This document shows positions 54,701 through 64,000 of a DNA stretch of 64,000 bases, in pieces. Position numbers and translations under genes: made by a program. This stretch comes from Cheilinus undulatus (taxonomy: Eukaryota > Chordata > Actinopteri > Labriformes > Labridae). Positions within the stretch are counted from its first letter, which is position 1. Every line of letters begins with the position of its first letter. The notes below the pieces were generated by a model that saw nothing but the letters and a program-made list of their open reading frames with translations, searched no databases and was not told where the DNA came from. The stretch is taken from the NCBI RefSeq assembly GCF_018320785.1, contig NC_054868.1, positions 44,151,874-44,215,873 of the forward strand. Reading direction: 5' to 3'.

Positions 54701-57700
54701 GTCTCTGCTGCTGTCTGTCTTCACAAAGATTTCAGTACGACTACATCGCAAGAACAACCAAAAAATCAATTCTACATAATCTCCTGTAAATCTGGTTCTA
54801 TTGCTGGTATTGTTGACAGACGTGTTACGTTTCCATCACCAGACTGACTTGTACTCTGGAGCATTATTTGTCCAGGTGTGCCTCGGCTGGAACCTCTACC
54901 TGTCCACTGTCCTCATGCTTGTGGTGACAGCTCTCTACACTATCGCAGGTGCACAAACATCAACATAAACATATCACATAGTTTCCTCAGGGTTAATCAG
55001 TGTGCTTTTTATAAATAATGGAGTGGTATCATGAGATTAAAGATGCCCACCTTTTCTTTCAGGTGGTCTTGCTGCTGTGATCTACACCGACACTCTGCAG
55101 ACGTTTGTCATGATCGTTGGGGCGATCATCCTAACAATCACTGGTTTGTATTATTTTATTAGGCTTGTCACAATACTGGAATTTTGATGACTCGTAAACA
55201 ATAGCCGAGGCCAGAGGCATTATGTTTTCTCCATAAGTGTGCATGTGCAAGCCAGTTTTGTAAACGAAATATCTTGAGAACGCTTTGAGGGATTTTCTTA
55301 AAACTTTGCACGAATATCCACCCTGACTCAACACATATCTAATTTTTATTATAAAGGCCAAGGACATTACATGTCCATCCCTTGCTTATGGACATGATAT
55401 CTGAAGGCTGCTCTGTTGAATTTTCTTCAAAAGGTTGCATAAATGTCCACTCTGACTCAAGAATGATTCCATTAAATATTAGAGGTCACAGGTAATAGCC
55501 AAGGCCATTAAGCCACGTGTCCATTCCTGCTTGTAAACAGGATTTCACAAGATCACTTTGAGGGATTTTCTGCAAACTTTGCATAAATGTCCATTCTGAC
55601 TCAAGGATGAACTGATTCAATGCTGGGAGTCAAAGGTTGAGGTTACTGGGTCTCATTTTAACCCTTGCTTTGTAATATTCCTATTCCAATCCCATTTCAT
55701 TTTCCTCACTGATGCAGCTTTACACCTTAGGGAAGCCTATTACCACAATACCTGTTCTGACATACCTGCCAACGCTCCTTCTTTTCCAGGGTTTCTCTAG
55801 TACTTTTGGCCTATCTCCCTCCTCCATTTTTGTCATTTTCCCAGGAAATTTGTAATTTTCATGGCTCTACTATGAAAAGGCTAACCTAACAGAGAATCAG
55901 TTTCCTTCACCTGATCACGTATGACTCATGCAACATACACACGGTCCACGGCAACATAAAATTTAAACCCCTCTGTCCCTGTGACCTGCCAACCCACAAT
56001 CTGTATCAAAGGGTGAGCTATATGCATGAGCAGACAGATGCATTATCTCATCACCTCTCTGCATTATCTTAATACTAGTTCATGCTGTCCATGTATTATT
56101 CGGCGGTCTCCTGTCTTGGTTACAAAGAAGCTAAACCTACACCTGTGTGACTCAACATATAAGGGGGAACATATGTTGACTCACACAGGTGCAAAAATCC
56201 CCCCAAAAACACACATATTTTGAAACCTATATGTTGGCAGGTACATGCTCCCATACCATGTTGACAAACAAAGTTGCAGACACCAAATATGGGGTAGTTT
56301 CTTGTTTTAAATTGCAATAGAGTGCATGCAAACTTTCCCACTCCAGAAAATGTCACTGTATAAAATGCATTGCCAAGTTTTTGGTACTGAAAGTTGTCAA
56401 TGTATTGGTGCAATTTGGACAATTAGCTATGGTTTAAGATATGCCTTAATATCTGTTTGTTATTTTTGGCTGAACAGAGATTGTATCATTTTGAAACATC
56501 CAAAAATGTCAGCTATTTTTTTAAACCTCATATTACAGCACAATAAAATAGCATAACAATAGTTATTGGAAGGCGTGTACCTGTGGTTTCTGTTCACAGC
56601 CTTCAACAAGATTGGCGGCTATGGCAACCTGGAGCAAGTGTACAGCATGGCGGTTCCCAAAAAGATCATCCCCAACAGCACCTGCCACCTGCCTCGTGAG
56701 GACGCCATGCACCTGTTCCGAGACGCCGTCACCGGAGACCTGCCCTGGCCTGGAATGACTCTGGGGTTAACCATACTGGCCACGTGGTACTGGTGCTCTG
56801 ACCAGGTACATTTATACAAACACAGAGAGAGGCATATGAAGAAATCTTGCAAACAGCTGCTGCAGGAGTGCTTTAAAACACAGATACCCTGGTGGCCATG
56901 AGAGACATGTAACAGAGGCTCTTACAACATTGGGGAAAGCTTCCTTAGTATAGTTTGAACAGTTAGAGTATCTCTTCATCAATTTGGAAAACGATGTATA
57001 AAGAAGCATTTGGCCAGACAACTGACGCAGATGTGCTGTAAAATGCAGCTCTCTTGATCATCACTACAGGCTAGCTACAAAAAAGTCCAAAATAAAGTGG
57101 AGAGAGGTGAGAAAGCTTTCTCAAAACAAAACAATTAGAGAAAAATAAAGTGGGGAGTAAAACCAGTCTTCCTCACAGGCACAAGTGTGCATGTTTATGT
57201 GCTGGCAAAGAAAAAGCTGAAAACATTGTTGCTGCAGAGCTGCTTTAAAATACAGTTCCCCTGTTGGCGCCTATTAGAGGCTCACCACAAAAGTCCAAAC
57301 TACACTGAGGATAAGTGGATTTCTCAAAATAAACTGTTTAATTAGAATACCTCTGGAAACTTCTACCAATCAGAAAAACAATGTGTGAAGTAGAGGTGGA
57401 CTGCTAAGCTACTTAGCCCTATATCCAGTTTTAATGGTAAGACATGGTTTAGTGTCCATTATTTGGCATTTGTTGCCGGACGTTTGTCCTATTTGTTTTA
57501 CATTGGCATTACAGGTACAGAGGGTGTTGTGTTATTGGTTGCATGTTTTGATTAACCTTAAAATTCAGCAGCTGAGCATGGCTCCATTTGTTTTTTCCTA
57601 CGTCACATGAAAATGTCTCGAGGATCTTCTGAGTACATGATTTTAATTGCCCAAACTTGATTCAGGTGGTATGGCTATAAAAGAGGGGGGCTTAATCAGA

Positions 57701-60700
57701 TAAAGCAAATAAAATATAAACTTATACAAATGTCCTGTAAAAAACACTTCCTTGTATTTCTAGATGAACTTACATCCTGGAAATGTAATTTGACAGAGTT
57801 ACCACTTCCACATTTGCTGTCACATAGTCAATGTTATTGGCAGTAAATAAACAGGTCAAAAGAGGAAAATTACAGCAAAATGTAAGATGATTTAGTTAAA
57901 AAGTGAACTACTCATCCTCCAGTCCAGCCAAAATGAACCTTATGGTAAGTTTGTTTGGACAGGAGCAAGCTGGACCTTCTACTCTTAAAGTTAGGTGGTT
58001 GGTTTTGCTCATATGACTTGCCCTAACTCCATTCTGCTGAAGTGTCTGTAGACACAATCATCTACTGTTTTAGATGTTTTTCACAAAAACATCTGGTGAC
58101 AATCATGTGTTGACTTAACTTGTTAGGACGACAGCAGTGTGTGTTCAGCAACAATCCATCTTTTTATTTACAATGTTCCCTTTTGGTCCCATATCAGTGA
58201 TTTAAATTCCATATTTACAACCTCTCTGTACCTGCACAGGTTATCAATCACATCCATCTATATAAGTAATCATAGCATTAGCCCTACCCTTGCAACATCA
58301 GTAACCAATCACAGTGCTATCAACACCAGAGCATGACTCTCTTGTCAGTGGGAAGACAATCAGATAACATTGATTTCACAGATACAACACATCCATCTGT
58401 GTTGGTTACAGTACAAAAAAATGAAAAAGAATTGCAGTTGAGGTAATTAAGAAGTTGTTCAGAGGATTATTTACAATATTAAAGGGAATACTATCACACC
58501 GTCACAGTGTCTCTTTGGACTGGTTATCACCTTTAAATAAACCCTGCTTATGATAGAAATCTTCACACAACTCTTGGATAAATATATTAGAGGGAAGTGC
58601 TAAAATGTGTCTTTATGCATGTTTCTAAACATGCAAATGTCAAGTTATATGTCTGTATAGTTCCTGTTTCAAAAGTTCATTATCAGCAAGTAAAGAACAC
58701 GTGGAAATTGCCACTGTTGAAAAACAAAACCAACGCTGAAGTGTAAAACACTGCAGTTCCTCGACTGTCCACTTGAGGCTGCCTGCAGAAGCACCAGAAG
58801 TCATACAGAATATACATCCCATGTTAAAATAGCAATTTTTACAGCAGAAAAAACACGTTTACAGCCTGGTTCAAAAAACAGTTTTGGTCTTAAGAGTTCA
58901 TATCTTCATGGGCACTTCCAGGGTTTTTTTCATAGCTCGTACTTTTGGTTTAGAGGATATAAGTTCAGCATGTCTGATATGACTGGTAGCTAGCAAGTAT
59001 TTTTGTTTGTCAGGAGGCTAAGGCCTGCCTCAGTTCCACCTCTTTGTTTATTCATGTTTGATCTGAAGTTGATTTAAGACGGCGTTTTCAATATAGCGAC
59101 GTCTCATATGGCTTCAAAGGCCCCTTCAGTAACAAAAAGGCTGACGTCACTCAGACCTGGTCCAGTACTCTGCAGCCCATGGTCAGACCAAAACAATCAA
59201 ACTAGAAACCTTTTTTCAAATAAATGTAGAATTGGAAGGTGATGTAATCTATTTACAGACAAAACCTCTTCAAACAAATCATTTAACGAAGTTGCCAACC
59301 CTTGTTGACATAGTCAAAGTATCCCAGTTACAGATATCCTGTATGTTGAGCCTAAAGGTTTTAAAACAGGAAGTAACTTTGTATGGCAGAGATAGGGAAG
59401 ATTCCACACTGAAGATTGAGCAACTTAATTAACTCTAATCCCCATTATGTACATGTACCTGCCCACAGTTCTACCTGGTAGCCTTGTTATTCTGCGACAT
59501 TTTCTTTTGTGGTACCCCAGCTCTTGCCCTTAGGTGTTTCAAATTGTTCAGTTTTGAGAAAGATACTCCAAGTAACCCCGAAGCATTGGTTGGTGGCTGT
59601 GGGGATGCGTGGTCTGTCTTCCTGTAGCCAGGGCTGTGGCGTCTTGGTGACCGTCCAGAGCGCGTCTCTCCATGGAACTGAGATGATTCAGACTGCAGTG
59701 TTTGACCCTGCCAGTAACGGTGTCCTCCAATCACAGGGCCAGCTGCTCGGGTCGGGCGGTGAAAACTGCCTGGTTTAGCAAGTACTACTGTATTTCCTCT
59801 CAGTCGCCCATCACGGCCTGGAGATTTTGAAGTCTTGAACAACTAGAAAGAAGGAGGACAAAAGGAGAGAAATTTTTTAATATGGAGCCACTTATGGAGT
59901 ACCTCAGGGATAAATCCTTGGTCCCTTATCATTTTCTACTTTAATTCACAAATATTCCAAAACTATCGTTTCCACTTGAATGCACTTGGTTCTGAGATTC
60001 ATGCATTATTTTACTATAAAAATGCAGGAAACTAATAAAAAAACTTGATGGCTCCTTTATAGAAATTAAGTCAGTTATCTCAAAAAGTCATATGTATATT
60101 ATTGTCCCTCCTTTCATACATCAAGGCTCATCATAGAAATGTCAGCGAGATAAAGTTTTTAAGTAATATACAGGTGTTGTTTTGGCAGAGTGTTGTTACT
60201 CACTTTGTCAGACATCTACCTAGGGCCAGAAGTGCAAAACAAAAAAAAAAGTTACTGTGCAGAAATAATCTCTTCTAATGCCAATAGTCTTGATTAGTTT
60301 TGCAGATCATAAAGAGGTATTTATATCATTTGTATCAGACTATTTCATAAACCACTAAAAACATGTGTTTGTGTTATGTAATTTAGACAGTTTAATAGTC
60401 TTGTTTCGTTTTTTGTTTTCATGTGTAGGTGATTGTACAACGGTCCCTGTCTGCTAAGAACATGAGTCATGTGAAAGGAGCGTCAATCCTGGCTGCCTAT
60501 CTGAAAATGCTGCCGTTTATCTTCATCATCCTTCCTGGCATGATCAGCAGAGCTCTCTATCCAGGTACGTCCAAATAGATGTGGAAAGATTCACATAAAC
60601 ACACACCTCTTTAGAAGGAAAAAAGGGGTGACATGTTTACTGTAAGCAGGTAGTAACCTGCTTAGACACCACCGGTGGAACACACCCTTTTTTTAAAGCA

Positions 60701-63700
60701 GGATTGCATAACCGTGTTTGTCTGAGAGCCTTTCTGTTAATCCTGAATTAATGAACCCCACAGTGAAAATGCTCAAAACAAAAGTTAATCCTGTAGAATC
60801 CTGCACAGTAGTCGTTCAAGAGTGAAATATTTTTAAATGGACATCAAAGATGGAATGAAGCACTGTTGGCATCTGCCTTTCAGAGTTATCTAAGGTCTAA
60901 AGTTTATTTTGTGATGCAGGGAGACTATTATGTATGAAAAAGTAAAAATTAAAGTATCCCAAAGTTAATTCTTCGTAGGGCTTATTTTGTCAGATCAACA
61001 GTACAAAACCAGAGGACATTTAACTTGAAAAATATCACATTCTCCATGACAAATCCAGACTTTCCATCTTCACTTGAGAGTGCTTCAAGCAGCTATATGA
61101 AGCTTTCAGTTTGTGTTGATTTTGGCAGCCCCTGTGCTCAAGGTAGTACATTATCACTTTACATATCTTGTTCTAAGCATATGTAAGTAGTGTTTTCTGA
61201 CTAATAAATCACCCTGCTTCCTTTTAACTGTCAAAGGTATCTCTTACTGTGAGTCTTTGCTGTGGCTGCTGTAAATAAAGGCATTTATGCAATGCAAGCA
61301 GTAAATAACTCCTCCTGACCCTTTGGCAGCACTAACAGGCATTAAAAACCTTTAAAGAAAAATAAATTTCTTGATGCTTTCTAATTTGCTGTTGTGGGTC
61401 CCATGGACTATTGGTTCTCAACTGGCAAGTTAGGACCAAAAGTAGGTCCCTGAGCTGTTTTCAGTGGGTCACAAAAGTGTTTCCTGGAAAAACTGTGGCT
61501 AAAACTCTATGATCGACAGACGCCTGAGATAGACAGACAACCATTTAGTTTACTTTACTCTGTTTTGCTGTGATGGTCAGTAATTTGAAGTTGTTTTCTT
61601 GAAATCTGGACTTATCTTAGGATAACAAAGCATGCTTTTGCATTATGCTGTGTTAATTTCTCAAGCTAACAGAAAACATCTAGAAAATATCAATGTTTAC
61701 AGATTATTGTAGGGTAATGGAGGGAAATAGACTGCAGCATGCATGCCCTGTCATGGCTTCTTCAGCTTTTAAACATACTTGTTTTGTTCTGTCTGTTGGT
61801 TCAATCATATCTTTTGATCACATATATTTGAGTGGTTCATAATGTTCAGAAATTTGAAATATTTCTCATTAAAATGCAAAGTATCTAAGTTCCACCATCA
61901 GGAGGCTCTCAATCTAAACAGTAACACCATATGATGGGTAAAGATCAGCACTGCCAGTGTCTACTGTTTACTTTTTGTTTACGGTTTAGTAAATACACCG
62001 TATGGAGAGCCATTTTAAATGAACAGAGGCTACACTTTGAAACAGGAAGTGAATCACAGAGGTGGGAGAACTGAACAGCGGGCCTGATCTTGACTCAACC
62101 TGGAAATGCCTAGTGAGGCCAAAGCATTACTGGGTACTGTGTTACAGGGTTGAGCTTGGACAATTGAACCAGCAAATAATGGCAGAGTAACTGTAGTCCA
62201 TTAAAGGTAAGCAGCACAAAACATGAATGAAATGCTGCAATAGAAGGGCAGTTTCCAGTAGCATTTCCCATTGCATTGTTTTGCTTTCCTTCACATAACA
62301 TCATGTGCTTTCATTGCAACAGTAAACAATTTGTGTCTGTCACAGACAGTGAGAGGCACATGGCTGCAGACATTAGACATCCATAAAACATGTGCACTGA
62401 GACATCTGTAAACTTTTGAAATGTCCTCATTTTCATATTCTTTTGTTTTCTTTATCGGTAATCTACGGCCCTACTGAACACACCCTTGTGATGTAGAAGA
62501 GGCGAATCCCAGAGACATTTAATTTGTCCTCCAATGGTGCTGGGCGATCCTACGGGGCGTTGTGCTCTGCCCACATCAGTTGCCTGTTATCTTTTTTTGA
62601 GATGTCTTTTATTAAAAACTAAACTCATAAGGCAAAAGTAATAAACAGTAAACCATGTTCCATTTTCTTGGATGAATTTCCCACATTGATAGAGAAAACC
62701 TGTTTTTCATGTGCTGACCTATTCTGGCTTGTGCCTTGGGGGGACAGGAGCCACACGCAAAGCATTTTGGGAACCCACTGTAGCACGTGGCCCGGGATAT
62801 GTTGGGACTTTTAAACATCTTAATTAAACACCTAAATTTAAACAGTAAAACATAGTAGGCAACACATATGAGTTTCTGAATGTCCCAAGTGCCCATGCGT
62901 TTATGGATGTCTGCAGTCAAGCTCTCGTGGTCACAGTGGCTTTGTCGTGACAGCCATCATAACAAGAGATGTAACGTCATAATTGTAAAATTTCTCTGCT
63001 TTTGTAAACTGTTGTAAATGTTTGTGGTAATATAAGTACTCATCTATAAAATTGGAGTAGTTATTTAATTTAAATAGATACTTCTGTTAAAAAATTCAAT
63101 ATATTGTAGCTTTAAGAAGATATTGGTGACTCCTGAAGTTGAAGCAATTCAGAACCATGATAAGAACCTGGAGCATTTGTTAAATTTTTGGGGGTAAGCT
63201 GCATGTGTAAAGACAAACAGCAAAGTTTTCACCCTGACCTCTTCCTGTCAGCTGCCTAGTAAAGTTTCAGTGAAGTTGGGCTGAGCTGACATGCCAACAT
63301 TTCGGGAAATATTCAAGAAATTTCACCGTGAGTGAGCTTGGGTGATAATGTTTACATGATCTGACTGCTGAGATATGAGAAGCTGCTTCAAACTGTTCTG
63401 CTCACCAGCATGGGTGGACTGGCAATCTGGCATTTCCTGGTGGGTGGATGCTCTTTGATGCTGGTATGATTAATCTATTGTTTGTTTGTTTTTTTCCACT
63501 AAGCACCAGCCCCATAGAGAAGGGGCAATGGCCCATAGGTTTACTTTATAATGGCAGTTTACTGGTCAAATCATTTCTCCTAAAGCCTTTCTTAATTTGA
63601 AAAATTACAATTACAATTAATTCTAGCAGAAAATCTCTAAGACATTGTTTGCTTTTTTATGTACTTCTACTAAGTAGTCATTCAAACAGATTGAATACAC

Positions 63701-64000
63701 ACCATTAGATGCATCAATGCCACTAAGCGCTAAGCTATGTAATCTTTTTGGGGGTTGGATATGGCAGCTCCATGTATTAAGGGGGGCAAAGGGGAGGTGT
63801 CTGCAATTATGTCATATTCAAACTGTTGTGAGGGGCAAAGTTCAAGCCAAAAATGCTAGAGCCAAATTTTCTTCCTAGACCAGCCCTTCTCACCAGTATT
63901 CACTTTTCAGTATGATTGTTCATAGTAAGAGTACATAGGATCAAAAGTAGCACAGACATAAAGAAAAAAACTACCATTGTAGTGTTAGACTTGCTCTGCA
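51773..64000 (+). CDS. slc5a10: slc5a10 (SGLT5), first nine coding exons; 3' part outside window
   Basis: Sodium-coupled sugar transporter of the SLC5 family; in mammals SGLT5 takes up mannose and fructose in the kidney. Exons: 51773-51880, 51955-52026, 53634-53738, 54213-54272, 54630-54734, 54843-54948, 55063-55143, 56600-56805 and 60429-60564, all in phase, about 326 of roughly 600 residues. The window ends in the next intron. The start at [19 protein letters not shown] was preferred over an in-frame ATG at 51719 because it aligns with the human start. Diagnostic parts: [123 protein letters not shown] and the [15 protein letters not shown] loop fit SGLT5 better than SGLT1. Exon 2 uses the acceptor CTGTCAG at 51954, which restores SSCR. 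Confidence 0.93.
52175..53450 (-). repeat. GCCACTTTT-array element interrupted by a hAT fragment
   Basis: Left: 'aaaggggagagctttctggg', 'cagccaaactgggggcc', 'atggtccactgtaaagttaa', 'aacatgaatttcatt'. The array resumes at about 52905 ('aaaagtggccaaattagtta') and runs to 53445. Between them 52400-52860 is foreign sequence with hAT transposase similarity. Confidence 0.7.
52415..52705 (-). pseudogene. hAT-family transposase C-terminal fragment
   Basis: The - strand frame reads [20 protein letters not shown], then [20 protein letters not shown] and [10 protein letters not shown]. This is the C-terminal dimerisation region of hAT transposases and their ZBED5/SCAND3-like relatives (typical pattern: W....YP.L...A...L..F.TTY.CE..FS.L..IK...R..L). 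The catalytic part is absent, so this is a relic. Confidence 0.75.
55190..55660. repeat. diverged tandem repeat, three units
   Basis: The motif 'gagggattttctgcaaactt' with 'tgcataaatgtccattctga' and 'ctcaaggatgaactgatt' recurs near 55290, 55420 and 55560 at intervals of roughly 130-145 bases. A similar unit is widespread in fish genomes. Confidence 0.7.
56143..56192. repeat. short inverted repeat
   Basis: CACCTGTGTGACTCAACATA and, after about a dozen bases, TATGTTGACTCACACAGGTG form a nearly perfect stem of about 19-20 base pairs with one bulged base. Confidence 0.75.
58140..59470 (-). other. probable fam83g 3' untranslated region
   Basis: 1.3 kb of repeat-free sequence directly after the fam83g stop. 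A plus-strand TTTATT at 58163-58168 gives AATAAA on the fam83g strand. The extent is inferred. Confidence 0.45.
59471..59842 (-). CDS. fam83g: fam83g (PAWS1) terminal coding exon, antisense inside slc5a10
   Basis: FAM83G/PAWS1 is a casein-kinase-1-binding protein acting in BMP and Wnt signalling. On the - strand a pyrimidine tract ending CTTTCTAG precedes an open frame of 123 residues ending in TAG. It aligns with the human C-terminus: [15 protein letters not shown] with human TRNAGPAMAGPHHWQ, and [20 protein letters not shown] with human PFGIPYSKLSQSKHLKARTG. The CK1-binding N-terminal DUF1669 domain and all other exons must lie right of 64000. In human FAM83G is likewise transcribed against SLC5A10 and overlaps it, which supports the call. 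The exon is serine-, arginine- and proline-rich and probably disordered. Confidence 0.84.
   Translation of the reverse strand: MFKTSKSPGRDGRLRGNTVVLAKPGSFHRPTRAAGPVIGGHRYWQGQTLQSESSQFHGETRSGRSPRRHSPGYRKTDHASPQPPTNASGLLGVSFSKLNNLKHLRARAGVPQKKMSQNNKATR
60565..64000 (+). other. slc5a10 intron 9 (to window end)
   Basis: 3.4 kb without an slc5a10 or fam83g exon that I can support on either strand. An old repeat piece ('ttggttctcaactggcaagt', 'ttcagtgggtcacaaaag') is at 61400-61480. A further unclassified repeat-like stretch is near 63490-63860. The reading frames at 62110-62304 and 62612-62920 have no recognisable features. Confidence 0.5.

Larger units (their letters stand above)
55144..56599 (+). 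other. slc5a10 intron 7
   Basis: Contains a diverged tandem repeat (55190-55660). The rest (55660-56599) has no recognisable gene. A fold-back 'ctgtgtgactcaacatat'/'atatgttgactcacacagg' lies near 56143-56192. Confidence 0.6.
56806..60428 (+). other. slc5a10 intron 8, containing the fam83g terminal exon
   Basis: 3.6 kb. 56806-58130 shows no gene on either strand. 58140-59470 is repeat-poor and is probably the fam83g 3' UTR. 59471-59842 is the fam83g coding exon, and 59843-60428 belongs to the fam83g intron. Confidence 0.6.

Noticed and set aside
1-64000. Prokaryotic features such as CRISPR arrays, operons or defence islands
   Set aside because: Spliced vertebrate genes, poly(A) signals and fish repeats throughout; the regular arrays are degenerate and lack distinct spacers.

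Overview
The window is a piece of a ray-finned fish (teleost, probably percomorph) nuclear genome. Short coding exons with GT-AG introns are embedded in a dense background of fish repeats: Tc1-like and hAT elements, tRNA-derived SINEs and inverted-repeat MITEs. Proteins were assigned by reading exon translations against remembered family sequences; no search was run.

Layout, left to right. (1) 97-9105, + strand: the last two coding exons and long 3' UTR of caskin1; the rest of the gene lies left of the window. (2) about 10661-12945, + strand: a spliced non-coding small nucleolar RNA host gene whose introns carry two copies of the box C/D snoRNA SNORD60, so it corresponds to SNHG19. (3) 14480-22515, + strand: gng13 (G-protein gamma 13), with a probable untranslated first exon near 14.5 kb and a complete 67-residue coding sequence at 21934-22216. 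(4) 47467 down to 22585, - strand: the complete chtf18 gene (RFC1-like subunit of the CTF18 clamp loader), 22 coding exons giving 917 residues. Its 3' end converges on and probably overlaps that of gng13. (5) 51773 to beyond 64000, + strand: the first nine coding exons of slc5a10 (SGLT5, sodium/mannose-fructose cotransporter). (6) 59842-59471, - strand: the last coding exon of fam83g, lying inside an slc5a10 intron, as in mammals.

caskin1, SNHG19, GNG13 and CHTF18 are all on human 16p13.3, while SLC5A10/FAM83G are on 17p11.2. The window therefore spans a junction between two blocks that are separate in human, located in the roughly 4 kb between the chtf18 promoter and slc5a10.

The most unusual repeat material is a family of at least nine dispersed elements (copies at about 4.6, 5.9, 9.6, 13.6, 28.8, 36.7, 39.7, 42.6 and 52.2 kb). 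Each has recognisable conserved end sequences enclosing a highly variable array of short degenerate units around TTTTGCCACTTTTAACCCAT. Two of the copies lie back to back as a 2.4-kb inverted pair next to the last caskin1 exon. Other points of interest are a well-resolved nested insertion (hAT MITE inside a SINE, both with target-site duplications), a Tc1-like element with matching inverted ends, and a small unidentified membrane-protein reading frame inside a chtf18 intron.
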